Shown here: in pieces, positions 15,870-25,080 of the stretch
Layout: the number at the start of each line of letters is the position of its first letter
How positions within the stretch are numbered: position 1 is the first letter of the stretch
Assembly (NCBI RefSeq): GCF_002849615.1
Contig: NZ_PDNV01000008.1
Span: forward strand, 62,001-126,000
Direction: 5' to 3'
DNA: 64,000 nucleotides
DNA from: Pollutimonas nitritireducens
GTDB lineage: Bacteria > Pseudomonadota > Gammaproteobacteria > Burkholderiales > Burkholderiaceae_B
The notes under the pieces: generated by a model
Database searches by the model: none
What the model was told of the DNA's origin: nothing
Seen by the model: the letters and a program-made list of their open reading frames with translations, nothing else
Made by a program: the position numbers and the translations under genes

Positions 15870-17111
15870 TCAAGGGCGGTTCTGCACCACGGGGGCCCGC
15901 CTGTTACTTGCCGAGGTCACCGACAGCACGACGACGGCCAGCGCGAGCGGAACGAACGAGACCCAAAGCACCATGTCCCAGCCGTAGGCTGCCAGCAATC
16001 CGCCGGACGCAAACGAGCCCACCGCCATCGTGCCGAAAACGATAAAGTCGTTGAACGATTGCACCCGCGTTTTCTCTTCGGGACGATGACACTCTAGCAC
16101 CAGCGCGGAAGCGCCCACAAAACCGAAGTTCCAGCCAATGCCGAGCAGGATCAAGGTGAGCCAGAAGTGGGCGACATCCAGGCCAGTCAAGCCGGCGGCG
16201 GCAGACGCGCCGGTAAGTACAAGGCCCGCAATCACCACTCGCCCGGCGCCGAAGCGCGTGATGAGCCGACCCGTAAAGAAGCTGGGTGCGTACATGGCGA
16301 TCACGTGCCACTGAAGGCCGAGATTGGAGTTTTCCTGCGAGTGGCCGGACATTTGCATCGCCAGCGGAGCAGCCGTCATGAGGAAATTCATCAGCATGTA
16401 CGAGACCGCGCCACAAATCACCGCAGTGATAAAGAGTGGCTGGCGCACGATGACGCTTAGCGGCCTGCCTCCGGCGACTTCCGCCGCCGTGGGCCTCGGA
16501 AGCTTTACACCCAGGAGCACAAGGGCCGACACCGCCGCGACGGCCGCCTGGGCCATGAAGGTGACCGCAAACATATGTGCCGGCCACACATTCATGGTGT
16601 GGGTCACCAACTGCGGCCCGACAATACCCGCGACCACTCCTCCGCCCATCACGAAAGACAGGGCACGCGGCCGCATCGCGGGACTGACACCATCGGCGGC
16701 GGCAAAGCGGAACGAGAGCACGACGGAGGCGTAGGCCCCACCAAAAAAGGTGGCCAGGCAGAACAGCCAGAACGAGCCGATCATCACCGCAAGCGCCGCC
16801 AATACACCCACCAGAACACCGCAACCGGCGCCCGCGAGAAAAGCCATGCGACGGCCATACCGACGTGCGATGGCGCCAGCCGGCAAGATACAGGCAGCCA
16901 TGCCAACCACAAAAATGGATATCGGCAAGGTCGCCAGCGTCTTGTCGGGCGCCAGCATGTTGCCGATGATAGCGCCGGTGGCGTAGACCACTACCGAGTT
17001 CGCTCCAGCCAGCGCCTGCGCCACTGTCAGGCGCATGATGTTGCCGCGCTGCACAGTTTCAGAAAATAAGGGGGATTCTGTTTGCCGGGCTGGGGACGCT
17101 GTGTTCGTCAA
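15870..17111 (-). CDS. Major facilitator superfamily transporter
   Basis: An integral membrane protein of about 413 residues with roughly 12 hydrophobic segments. The MFS loop motif is seen as GAIARRYGRR between TM2 and TM3. The substrate is unknown; drug or organic-acid efflux types are closest in plan. The start is uncertain. The first ATG (17036) would put TM1 almost at residue 1 and has no ribosome site. A TTG at 17111 gives a normal cytoplasmic leader (TNTASPARQTESPLF) with a weak GAGA upstream, so I used it. The gene stands alone, with an AT-rich 200-base upstream region. Confidence 0.85.
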   Translation of the reverse strand: MTNTASPARQTESPLFSETVQRGNIMRLTVAQALAGANSVVVYATGAIIGNMLAPDKTLATLPISIFVVGMAACILPAGAIARRYGRRMAFLAGAGCGVLVGVLAALAVMIGSFWLFCLATFFGGAYASVVLSFRFAAADGVSPAMRPRALSFVMGGGVVAGIVGPQLVTHTMNVWPAHMFAVTFMAQAAVAAVSALVLLGVKLPRPTAAEVAGGRPLSVIVRQPLFITAVICGAVSYMLMNFLMTAAPLAMQMSGHSQENSNLGLQWHVIAMYAPSFFTGRLITRFGAGRVVIAGLVLTGASAAAGLTGLDVAHFWLTLILLGIGWNFGFVGASALVLECHRPEEKTRVQSFNDFIVFGTMAVGSFASGGLLAAYGWDMVLWVSFVPLALAVVVLSVTSASNRRAPVVQNRP

Positions 17112-17311
17112 GATGTATCTCGTGTTAAAGGCGTTCCGACAGCGATGTCTACGCCGACCTTTTACTACTTTTAGATATAACTTAATAACCTGATGATTTA
17201 AGAATGTACACCCAAACCACCAGGCATAACAACTGGACACCTACGCTGCGTTATCCGGCGATATTCTCCGACAGGCCGTAAGCGTCGAAATTGAAATCGG
17301 TCGACGACCAG

Positions 17312-18046
17312 TTAAGCCGAAGGCGCCACTGCAGCGCCCTGGATGCCGTGGCGCTGCAATGCCTGCGCCACGAATCCGTTGGCTTTCATTTCTTCCACGA
17401 AAAGGCCGAGTTGCGCAGCGGCGGCGCTGCCCCGCCCCTTTGGTGTGCCCATTGCTTGTCGGATCTCCATGAAGCTGCCAGGCAGCATGCGTAGACCCTG
17501 GATGCGGCGCATGTCGGCTTCCAATTGCTGCTTTACCCCGGCCGCTACATCGGCATTCTCGGCCAGAAAACTATCGACCACTGCGGGAGACGTGGGTGCC
17601 CGCAGGATTCGCGCATGCTTGAGTTCCCGGCTCAGGTGCAAGTCGTATGCACTGCCCTTGCCGACCATGACGCGGATTCCCTCACGATCTACAGCGTCAC
17701 GCTCGCGCAGTGGAGAAGCATCGCGGACCAGATAGGCACCTTCGATCAGTACATAGGCGTCAGTAAAGGAGATACCGGCGCCACGCAGAGGGTCGATGGC
17801 GAAAAAGCCGATATCCGCCTGCTCTTTCGTCACGGCATCAACCGATTTGCCCGCGCTGTCCCATACAACCAGTTCCAGTTCAACACCCAGCCGCTCGGCA
17901 AAGGCACGCGCAAGGTCGACTGAGACGCCTGCCGGCGCGCCGGTGGCCGGATCGCGTCCAGCAAGGATGGGGTTACCCAGGTTGATGGAGGCGCGCAGCC
18001 GTCCACAGGGGGTGAAAGCGTTGATGATTGCGGTGTCGATGGTCAT
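17312..18046 (-). CDS. Amino-acid-type (family 3) solute-binding domain protein without signal peptide
   Basis: A 244-residue type II periplasmic-binding fold: GRLRASINLGNPIL, GVSVDLARAFAERLGVELEL, then ADIGFFAIDPLRGAGISFTDAY. These are hallmarks of polar amino acid ABC receptors. No signal peptide is seen: the N-terminus MTIDTAIINAFTPCGRL runs straight into the fold. It may be cytoplasmic and act as a ligand-binding or dehydratase-like protein. No permease or ATPase genes accompany it. Third gene of a TctC/Ldh/SBP operon. Role unknown. Confidence 0.88.
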   Translation of the reverse strand: MTIDTAIINAFTPCGRLRASINLGNPILAGRDPATGAPAGVSVDLARAFAERLGVELELVVWDSAGKSVDAVTKEQADIGFFAIDPLRGAGISFTDAYVLIEGAYLVRDASPLRERDAVDREGIRVMVGKGSAYDLHLSRELKHARILRAPTSPAVVDSFLAENADVAAGVKQQLEADMRRIQGLRMLPGSFMEIRQAMGTPKGRGSAAAAQLGLFVEEMKANGFVAQALQRHGIQGAAVAPSA

Positions 18047-18068
18047 GGGGATCCGTAGGTTCAGTTGA

Positions 18069-19121
18069 TCATTGGCCTAGCTGCGCGGCGTAGCGTTGCA
18101 GCAGTGTAACTATGGCCGGGTCGACTGCGATTCCGTCGCGCTGCTGGCGAGCCATGTTTGCCAGCTCTATCTCGCCCGGCACAATGACAGGCCGATCAGC
18201 ATCCGCAGCCGGGCTGGCATGCAGGATCGCGGCGAAATCGTTCATGCGTTCGGCAAGCCATGATGGTGATCCCAAGCGCGCGGTGTCGATCAGAATGAAG
18301 AAATGCCCTAAATTCTGTGGTTCATCAGGCGCATCCACCCAGGATTTCACATGGGTCAGGTACGCGGCGTTCGACAGCAATCCGGCCAACATATCCACCA
18401 TAAGTGCCAGTCCGTAACCCTTGTGTCCCCCGATTGGCAGCAGGAAGCCTTCGAGCGCGAGGGCGGGATCGGTCGTGCTGCGGCCGTCGCGGTCAGTAGC
18501 CCAGTTGTCGGGGATGGACTCGCCACGTTTAAGTGCGTTGCGGATCTTGGCACGCGCCACAACGCTCATCGCCATGTCCAGCAAAAACGGTAGGCCATCT
18601 GGATTGGGCACGCCGAAGCCTAGAGGGCTGTTGCCCAGCCGTTCGTCGGTGCCCCCCCACGGAGCGATGGTGGTGGTGGCATTGCTGCCGATGATGCTGG
18701 CAAAACCGTGCTGCGCCGCGATCATTCCATAAGGCGACACGGGTCCGAAATGATTGCTTTGCCGGGCAAGGGCAACGCCCACTCCGCATTCCCTGGCAGC
18801 CTGCATGGCCGCACGCAGAGCATGCATGCCAACCAGCGGACCAACGCCATTGTCGCCGTCCACCAGGCGCAGGGCAGGCGCGGGGCTTTGCACAGTGATA
18901 CGGGCCTGCGCCTTGATGCCGCCCACCCGCAGGCGTTCGCCATAGGATTCAATGCGACTGAGCCCGTGGGTGCTCAGGCCGAACAGGTCTGCCTGCACGA
19001 GGATGCGTGCTACGTCTACGGCGTCTTCGGCGGGCAGGCCCAGCCCAGCGAAGGCACGCGCGCCAAGGTCCAACAGTTCAGCTTCAGAAAAAAAGGGCTT
19101 GTCGTTCATAGTGGTGTCCAT
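18069..19121 (-). CDS. Malate/L-lactate (Ldh/YlbC-type) NAD(P)-dependent dehydrogenase
   Basis: A 350-residue member of the Ldh2/ureidoglycolate/sulfolactate dehydrogenase family, which has its own NAD-binding fold and oxidises 2-hydroxyacids. Landmarks are DLFGLSTHGLSRIESY (about 46-61), RQSNHFGPVSPYGMIAAQHG and GHKGYGLALMVDMLAGLLS. ATG 19121 was used; M5 further in is an alternative. Encoded between a TctC receptor and a binding-domain protein. A 2-hydroxyacid brought in by a tripartite carrier and oxidised here is the simplest reading. Confidence 0.92.
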   Translation of the reverse strand: MDTTMNDKPFFSEAELLDLGARAFAGLGLPAEDAVDVARILVQADLFGLSTHGLSRIESYGERLRVGGIKAQARITVQSPAPALRLVDGDNGVGPLVGMHALRAAMQAARECGVGVALARQSNHFGPVSPYGMIAAQHGFASIIGSNATTTIAPWGGTDERLGNSPLGFGVPNPDGLPFLLDMAMSVVARAKIRNALKRGESIPDNWATDRDGRSTTDPALALEGFLLPIGGHKGYGLALMVDMLAGLLSNAAYLTHVKSWVDAPDEPQNLGHFFILIDTARLGSPSWLAERMNDFAAILHASPAADADRPVIVPGEIELANMARQQRDGIAVDPAIVTLLQRYAAQLGQ

Positions 19122-19157
19122 ATGCAATAAAAACCTGTCGATACAAGTGATCGCCGT

Positions 19158-20162
19158 TTATCGAGTGCGTAGATTGGCACGACGTACGACTTCACCCCAA
19201 CGCTCACCTTCGGTCTGAATAAAGTCGGCGAATTCGCGCGGTCCCAGGCCGACGGGTTCGCTGGAGTCGTGGGCCAGACGTTCACTGACCGCCTGCGACC
19301 GAAGTGCGAGCAGCGCATCCTTCTTCAACCGGTCAATAATCGGCGCAGGCGTACCGGCCGGAGCGAGCAGGCCAAACCATTGCGAGCTTTCAAAGCCCGG
19401 GTAACCTTGTTCCGCCACGGTGGGCACATCGTTGAGGACAGGCAGCCGCCGCGCCGATCCCACTGCAATGATGCGTACGTTGCCTGCCTGCGCATGCGGC
19501 AGCAGGCCCGGCGTGCCGGCCGAAGCGGCGTCGATATTACCTGCCAGCAAGTCGGTGGTTTGAGCGCCCGTGCCCCTGTAGGGCACATGCATTACGTCGA
19601 TGCCGGTGGCCATCTTGAGCATTTCAAATGCCAAGTGGCCGGCGCTGCCATTTCCCGCCGAGCCATAGTTCAGGTCGCCAGGCTTGGATTTGGCCAGCGC
19701 CACGAACGAGGCTAAGTTAGTGCCGGGTACATTCTTGCCCACCGCGAAGATCATCGGCACCTTGGCGAGCAACGCAATGGGTGCGAAATCGCGCTGTGGG
19801 TCATAAGAAAGATTGGGAACCATGGCCGGGTTGACGGCCAGCGTGCCGACGTGGCCCAGTAGCAATGTATAGCCGTCAGGTTTAGCTCTTGCCACTTCCA
19901 TGGTGGCGATGATGCCCTGTCCGCCGCCCTTATTCTCGACAATGACCTGCTGTCCCAGCGTGCGCGACATTTCCGCAGCCATCGCGCGCGCGATTACGTC
20001 CGAACTGCCGCCAGGGCCATAAGGCACCAGCAAGCGCACGGGCCGTTGGGGCGTCCACTCAGCTGCTGGCACCGTCGCCGGCCCCAACCCGAGCATCACG
20101 ATGAATGCCATCGTCAAGCCCGTCAGAACGCGCCGCTTCAGAAATCGTTGGATCGCATGCAT
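19158..20162 (-). CDS. Tripartite tricarboxylate transporter receptor, TctC/Bug family
   Basis: A 334-residue receptor with an N-terminal signal (TGLTMAFIVMLGLGPATVPA) and Bug motifs: VRLLVPYGPGGSSDVIARAM, VIVENKGGGQGIIATMEVAR and VPYRGTGAQTTDLLAGNID. First gene of an operon with the Ldh-type dehydrogenase and the family-3 binding protein, divergent from a LysR regulator across 120 bases. The ligand is probably a hydroxy- or dicarboxylate (inference). Confidence 0.95.
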   Translation of the reverse strand: MHAIQRFLKRRVLTGLTMAFIVMLGLGPATVPAAEWTPQRPVRLLVPYGPGGSSDVIARAMAAEMSRTLGQQVIVENKGGGQGIIATMEVARAKPDGYTLLLGHVGTLAVNPAMVPNLSYDPQRDFAPIALLAKVPMIFAVGKNVPGTNLASFVALAKSKPGDLNYGSAGNGSAGHLAFEMLKMATGIDVMHVPYRGTGAQTTDLLAGNIDAASAGTPGLLPHAQAGNVRIIAVGSARRLPVLNDVPTVAEQGYPGFESSQWFGLLAPAGTPAPIIDRLKKDALLALRSQAVSERLAHDSSEPVGLGPREFADFIQTEGERWGEVVRRANLRTR

Positions 20163-20256
20163 TTGTTGTCTCTCTCCGTTTTTTTGGTCATCCGCATGAA
20201 GCGGCCTATTGAAATGTGAATGATGCCCACGCTGGAATATGGAGTAAAGTGCAAAT

Positions 20257-20267
20257 ATTCGATGAAT
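20257..20267. promoter_or_regulatory. Small dyad in LysR/TctC divergent region
   Basis: ATTC-GAT-GAAT lies 16 bases before the LysR start, inside an AT-rich stretch with partly symmetric flanks. It could be the autoregulatory LTTR site. The dyad is short, so support is weak. Confidence 0.3.
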
Positions 20268-20282
20268 TATTGATTAAAACGC

Positions 20283-21179
20283 ATGAAATTCGACCTAGCC
20301 GATTTGCGCGCATTCCTCACTGTTGCCGATCTGGGAAGCTTTCGTGCCTCCTCCGAGGCTTTGCACTTATCGCAGTCCGCCCTATCCCGTCGGGTGGCCA
20401 AACTGGAAAAAGCGTTGGGCGTCCAGCTATTTATGCGCACTACGCGGAAGGTGGAACTCACCACCATCGGTCGTGGGTTCGTGCCGCGCGCGCGCAATGT
20501 GCTGATTGAATTGGAAGATGCGCTGATCGGCATCCAGGATATAGCCGAGCGGATGTCCGGGCAGGTGACCATTGCCTGCGTACCATCAGCCGTCGCGCAC
20601 TTTTTACCAACGGTCATCCGTGAATTTCACCGGCAGTATCCTCGCATCCGCATCCGCCTTATCGACGAGTCATCCTCGGTGGCGTTGACGGCCGTGGCTG
20701 GGGGCGACGCGGATTTCGGCTTGACCTATATCGGGACACAAGACGCCGACATTGAGTTCCAGCCGTTACTGGAAGAACCTTTCGTGGTGGCGCTGCCCAC
20801 CGATCATCCGCTGGCGAAGCGGCGCGGACTGACTTGGCGCGACTTGGCGTCGTGCGAGTACATCAGTCTGGCCCAGGGCAGCGGCAACCGCTTCCTGATC
20901 GATCAGGCGTTGGCGCATAGCCCGGACCGGCCACGATGGTTTTGTGAGGTGCAGCATGTGCCAGCGCTGGTCAGCATGGTTGAAGCAGGGTTGGGAATCG
21001 GCGTGGTGCCGCAACTGGCCATGCCACCGCGCGGGCACACTGCCTTGGTCAGCGTGCCGTTGAGGGATCCTGTGGTCAGCCGCACAATTGGTTTGATCCA
21101 TCGGCGTGGGCGAGCGCTCAGCCGCGTCGCCCAGTTGCTCTATGACATGGTGGTGAAGATGCGAGGTGCTGCGGATTAA
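20283..21179 (+). CDS. LysR family transcriptional regulator
   Basis: A 298-residue LTTR. HTH at residues 1-60 (ADLRAFLTVADLGSFRASSE, then SQSALSRRVAKLEKALGVQL), followed by a standard effector domain. Divergent from the TctC/Ldh/SBP operon, its likely target. Its last four bases overlap the convergent mechanosensitive-channel gene. Confidence 0.94.
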   Translation: MKFDLADLRAFLTVADLGSFRASSEALHLSQSALSRRVAKLEKALGVQLFMRTTRKVELTTIGRGFVPRARNVLIELEDALIGIQDIAERMSGQVTIACVPSAVAHFLPTVIREFHRQYPRIRIRLIDESSSVALTAVAGGDADFGLTYIGTQDADIEFQPLLEEPFVVALPTDHPLAKRRGLTWRDLASCEYISLAQGSGNRFLIDQALAHSPDRPRWFCEVQHVPALVSMVEAGLGIGVVPQLAMPPRGHTALVSVPLRDPVVSRTIGLIHRRGRALSRVAQLLYDMVVKMRGAAD

Positions 21180-21745
21180 AGCGGTGGCCCGCCTTTCCAA
21201 CGACGCACGATACGTTGGAACACGAGCGCATTGGGTATCTGCAAGAGCGCGCCCCGATGCTCTTCCGTGCTGTCACGCAAGGTGACATACAGCAGACTGA
21301 TATCGACAACTTCACCCCTGGCGCCCGGCTTCTCGGCTGTATCCAGGATCTCCACATGATCGCCCAGGCGAAACGGGCGCGTGGTAAAGATCAGGATGGC
21401 GCAGAAGATATTCGACAGTACGCTCCACGCGGCGAAAAAAGCCACGGCGGCTACCGCCGAAAAACCCGTAAAGGCCGTCCACAACACCGTTCCGGAAACG
21501 CCCAACCGGCCAAGCACCAACAATGCGGCGGCCGTCATGATGATCCAGCGCGCAATAGATGCGGTAGGCCTGATCAAATGAACCGGCAGGTCGTAGCGCT
21601 GACTCGCACGCTGCAAAATTCGCCACAGACCGCGTTGCAGAAGCCAGGCCACGAGCATGATGGTCAGCAACTGGAGGGTTAAAAAGATCAGACCCAGCCA
21701 TTCGTGGGTCCAGGCGGGAAAATAAGGCGTCAAGGTGGCAAGCAT
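21176..21745 (-). CDS. Small MscS-type mechanosensitive channel protein
   Basis: A 189-residue membrane protein with about four hydrophobic segments. The pore-lining and beta-domain start is recognisable as FSAVAAVAFFAAWSVLSNIFCAI, followed by TTRPFRLGDHVEI and ALLQIPNALVFQRIVRRW. It lacks most of the C-terminal alpha/beta vestibule domain of E. coli MscS (286 residues), as in other short bacterial homologues. It would release solutes on osmotic downshift. The gene stands alone. Confidence 0.88.
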   Translation of the reverse strand: MLATLTPYFPAWTHEWLGLIFLTLQLLTIMLVAWLLQRGLWRILQRASQRYDLPVHLIRPTASIARWIIMTAAALLVLGRLGVSGTVLWTAFTGFSAVAAVAFFAAWSVLSNIFCAILIFTTRPFRLGDHVEILDTAEKPGARGEVVDISLLYVTLRDSTEEHRGALLQIPNALVFQRIVRRWKGGPPL

Positions 21746-21815
21746 GGAAAAGCTCCGGGGAGAACTGGCAGACGTGCAACTTTACCTTGTCCGCCTGGCG
21801 CCCAGCGATTCACTG

Positions 21816-22682
21816 TCACTTCAGGTAAACCGCAAATTCCCGCAGCTGCGCCTCGCTTTTTTCGATTTCCTGCAGGCTCGCCCGCCCACCTCTGGCCACC
21901 AATAGCGCAACCAGCGTTTGCGCAATCGAAAGCGCCGGCACGACTGACGGGAACAGCGACGGCGTGGCATTGGCCGCGACGATCAGAGCGGTGGCCTGGG
22001 CGGCGATTGGTGATAAGACGCTGTCGGTGATGCTGACGATGCGTAGGCCACGTTCGCGCGCAAACCGCAATGCCGACACCGCATCGCGGGCATAAGGCTC
22101 ATAGCTGAACACCAGCAGCGCGTCGTCCGGGCCGGCGCGGCGCAAGTCGTCAGCAAAGGTACCGGCGATTCCCGACAGCAGCGTCGTGTTGTGCTGGAAC
22201 ATGCTACAGGCGTAGTTAAAATAGAATGCCGCGGGAAACAGGCTGCGCAGACCCGCCACATAGATGTGTGGCGCCGAAGCCAGCACATCGCAAGCTGAAC
22301 GGATCGCATCCAGTGTGGTCGGCTCCAGCATGGACTGCAGATTCCCGCAGTCGCTGTGGACGAGTTCCTGCACCAGGCTCTCGGCCTTGTCCCGCGTACC
22401 GCGTTGCTGCAAAACCGTAGCTCGCTGGGCGAATGTACCCGCCCCTTGCGCCAGCCAATCACGGTACACGCTGCGCAAGGCTTCGTAACCATCGAACCCC
22501 AGTTGGCGCGCCAGCCGGTGCATGGCGCTGGGCTGCAAACCGGCCTCGGCCGCCACCGCACGCATGGAATTCAGGGCGATTGACTTGGGATTGTCGATGG
22601 CAAAGCGCGCAGCGCGCTGCAAGGTGGGAGGCAGGCTGGAATAGTGCTCTTCGATGAGTTTGTCGACCGTGCGTTTGTCCAT
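21816..22682 (-). CDS. MurR/RpiR family transcriptional regulator
   Basis: A 288-residue regulator. An N-terminal RpiR helix-turn-helix (ERAARFAIDNPKSIALNSM-type region followed by GLQPSAMHRLARQLGFDGY) precedes a SIS sugar-isomerase-like sensor domain (APHIYVAGLRSLFPAAFYF; ALLVFSYEPYARDAVSALRFA). It lies 32 bases downstream of the aminotransferase gene on the same strand. It probably controls the aminotransferase and the divergent amidohydrolase/TctC/M81 operon through the boxes at 24100-24140. Confidence 0.92.
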   Translation of the reverse strand: MDKRTVDKLIEEHYSSLPPTLQRAARFAIDNPKSIALNSMRAVAAEAGLQPSAMHRLARQLGFDGYEALRSVYRDWLAQGAGTFAQRATVLQQRGTRDKAESLVQELVHSDCGNLQSMLEPTTLDAIRSACDVLASAPHIYVAGLRSLFPAAFYFNYACSMFQHNTTLLSGIAGTFADDLRRAGPDDALLVFSYEPYARDAVSALRFARERGLRIVSITDSVLSPIAAQATALIVAANATPSLFPSVVPALSIAQTLVALLVARGGRASLQEIEKSEAQLREFAVYLK

Positions 22683-22714
22683 CGATGCTCCTGTGTTGCC
22701 GCCGGTGCGGACGC

Positions 22715-24055
22715 CTATTGTACTGTCGCCACGCCAGCTATAGAGGCATCAACGGCCGCGCCCAGGATATCGACGGCGGCATCGAGTTCCGCCCGCGTCG
22801 TCAGGTAAGGCGGCGCCAGCAGAACATGATCGCCGCGCTCGCCGTCTATCGTGCCGCCGCCGGGGTAGCACAACAGGCCGCGCGCCAGAGCTTGCCGTTT
22901 GATATGGGCATGAAGCTGCAGCGCAGGCTCGAATGCTGAGTCGGGTCCGCGCCGCGCCACTAGCTCGATCGCCTGGAACAAGCCGCGACCCCGTATGTCG
23001 CTCACATGAGGATGGTCCGTGAAACGCTCGCGCAACCGCAACTGCAAGTACTCACCCAATTGCGCCGACTGCTGGACCAGCCCGTCGCGCGCCACGATGT
23101 GCTGCACGGCCAGCGCTGCGGCGCACGCTACTGGATGACCGACATAGGTATGGCCATGCTGGAATGCCCCCGAGCCACCCACTATCGTATCGACTACCTT
23201 GTCGTGCGCCATGACGGCGGCAATCGGCTGGTAGCCGCCGCCCAGGCCTTTGGCCAGGCACAGCAGATCAGGCACCACGTCTTCGCGCTCGAAGGCGTGA
23301 TAGGAGCCAGTACGCCCCATTCCCGACATGACTTCGTCCAGGATCAACAGCACGCCATGGCGGTCGCAAACCGCCCGGATCTTGGGGAAGTAACCGGGCA
23401 CGGCGCAGACGGCGCCCGCGGTAGCGCCGATAACCGTTTCGGCGATGAAGGCACTGACCGTTTTGGGACCCAAGGCCAGAATCGTCTGATCCAGTTCATC
23501 CGCCAGGCGGGTTCCGTACGCCTCATCCGATTCGCCGTCCTGGCGGTAATGGAGGGCAAAGCACGGCGACACATGGTGGCTTTCCGGGAGCAAGGGCTGG
23601 TATAGCGCCCGGCGTCCACGATGGCCGCCGATGGCCAACGCACCCAGGGTATTGCCGTGATAGCTCTGCAAGCGGGAGATGTTATGGCGGCGACCCGGTT
23701 CGCCGGCCTCTACGTGGTATTGACGTGCCATCTTCAAGGCGGTCTCCACGGCTTCGGAACCACTGGACAGGAAATAGGCATGGCCCAGCCCGGGCGGCGA
23801 ATGCTGAACCAAGATGTCCGCCAGCCGCTCGGCTGGCTCGGACGTAAAAAAGCTGGTATGAGCGTATTCAAGCTGGCGGATCTGTGCGATCACTGCTTCC
23901 ACGACCTCGGGATGCGCATGCCCCAGGCAGGACACCGCCGCGCCGCCGGAACCGTCGTAATAGCGCCGCCCGGCAGTATCGATCAGGAAACTGCCTTCGC
24001 CACGCAGGGCAAGTTGGGGAAGGCTGCGCGGCGTGCGATGAAAAATGTGAGTCAT
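22715..24055 (-). CDS. Class III (omega) PLP-dependent aminotransferase
   Basis: A 446-residue fold-type I aminotransferase. The PLP Lys is K269 in LCLAKGLGGGYQPIAAV. D240 of LILDEVMSGMGRTG binds the pyridine nitrogen, and SSGSEAVETALKMARQ (98-113) holds the phosphate. It moves an omega- or beta-amino group to pyruvate or 2-oxoglutarate. The divergent neighbour is a nitrilase-fold amidohydrolase that could release the amine substrate from an N-carbamoyl or amide precursor. That order matches the end of reductive pyrimidine or carbamoyl-amine breakdown (inference). Confidence 0.93.
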   Translation of the reverse strand: MTHIFHRTPRSLPQLALRGEGSFLIDTAGRRYYDGSGGAAVSCLGHAHPEVVEAVIAQIRQLEYAHTSFFTSEPAERLADILVQHSPPGLGHAYFLSSGSEAVETALKMARQYHVEAGEPGRRHNISRLQSYHGNTLGALAIGGHRGRRALYQPLLPESHHVSPCFALHYRQDGESDEAYGTRLADELDQTILALGPKTVSAFIAETVIGATAGAVCAVPGYFPKIRAVCDRHGVLLILDEVMSGMGRTGSYHAFEREDVVPDLLCLAKGLGGGYQPIAAVMAHDKVVDTIVGGSGAFQHGHTYVGHPVACAAALAVQHIVARDGLVQQSAQLGEYLQLRLRERFTDHPHVSDIRGRGLFQAIELVARRGPDSAFEPALQLHAHIKRQALARGLLCYPGGGTIDGERGDHVLLAPPYLTTRAELDAAVDILGAAVDASIAGVATVQ

Positions 24056-24099
24056 GTCGGTTAATGCGCCTACCGGTTGACTCGGCGGCGTTAAAAGTA

Positions 24100-24140
24100 G
24101 ATCATATGATTCATATTACCAGAACCTAGATCGTATGATC
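24100..24140. promoter_or_regulatory. Paired RpiR-type operator boxes
   Basis: GATCATATGATT (24100-24111, containing the palindrome ATCATATGAT) and GATCGTATGATC (24129-24140) are spaced 29 bases centre to centre between the divergent aminotransferase and amidohydrolase genes. Two phased copies between divergent promoters suggest a dimer-of-dimers regulator, most simply the RpiR protein. Confidence 0.6.
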
Positions 24141-24207
24141 GCCACATCACTCCAGGCCGTACAGGTATGAACCGGACAGCAGCCCTATCCATCCCAAGGA
24201 AACAGTC

Positions 24208-25026
24208 ATGAGAATTGCATGTGTGCAAATGCGCAGCAGTGAAAACCTGCAGGATAATTTGGCCAAGGCGGTTGCCTACGTTGAACAGGCAGCCGGCCAA
24301 GGGGCCGGGCTGGTAGTACTTCCGGAATTCTTCAATACGATATTCTTCGCCCAATACCAGGACGCGAAATACTTCGCGCTGGCCGAGCACGACTCCGGTC
24401 CTACCATCACCACCATGCGCGAGGCCGCGCAACGCCATCGCATCGCGGTAGTGGCCACTATCTATGAAAAAGTCGAGGCCGGCCTGTACTTTGATACTGC
24501 CATGCATATCAATCCGGCTGGCAATATCGTCTTCAAATATCGCAAGACGCATCCGGCCGGGGTGCGCAGCCTGGAAAAGATCTACTTCCGGTACGGCACA
24601 CGCTTCGATACCTATTCCCTGGACGACTGGCGTGTAGGCCTTGGCATTTGCTATGACATGGGTTTTCCAGAAACAGCTCGCTGCCTGGCTGTCAACGGCG
24701 CCGAACTGCTGATAGCGCCTTATGCAACCTCGCGAGTACATATGTTCCAGGAAATGCTGCGCACGCGCGCGTTCGAAAACGGCTGCTACTTGGCGGCAGC
24801 CAACAAGGTGGGACAAGAAGGCGATTGGCAAATGGGCGGGGGCAGCCTTATCGTGGCACCCGACGGAACGGTATTGCAAAGTGCCGATACGGCAAGCGAC
24901 GCGCTGCTGGTGGCAGATATCGACCGGACGCAAGTGGACCAGGCCCGGATAGCGTATCCCTCGCGGCGCGACCGGCGGCCGGATCTTTATGGCAGCCTGG
25001 TGCGCGAGGCGGATGCGCAGCCCTAG
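24208..25026 (+). CDS. Carbon-nitrogen hydrolase (nitrilase superfamily amidase)
   Basis: A 272-residue single-domain nitrilase-fold enzyme with an intact Glu-Lys-Cys triad: E40 in VVLPEFF, K113 in YRKTHP and C148 in GICYDMGFPE. It resembles N-carbamoylputrescine amidase and beta-ureidopropionase-type amidases, which hydrolyse a carbamoyl or amide bond to release ammonia or an amine. It is followed after 54 bases by TctC and then the M81 peptidase, all on the plus strand. No signal peptide; cytoplasmic. Confidence 0.92.
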   Translation: MRIACVQMRSSENLQDNLAKAVAYVEQAAGQGAGLVVLPEFFNTIFFAQYQDAKYFALAEHDSGPTITTMREAAQRHRIAVVATIYEKVEAGLYFDTAMHINPAGNIVFKYRKTHPAGVRSLEKIYFRYGTRFDTYSLDDWRVGLGICYDMGFPETARCLAVNGAELLIAPYATSRVHMFQEMLRTRAFENGCYLAAANKVGQEGDWQMGGGSLIVAPDGTVLQSADTASDALLVADIDRTQVDQARIAYPSRRDRRPDLYGSLVREADAQP

Positions 25027-25080
25027 CTGTTCGGCATTTTATTTTCTTCGGCAGGACCACTACACAAGGATATGCATATC

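Noticed and set aside
15904-16824. 306-codon minus-strand frame inside the MFS gene
   Set aside because: Same strand but a shifted frame of the transporter; Arg/Cys-rich and without recognisable domains.
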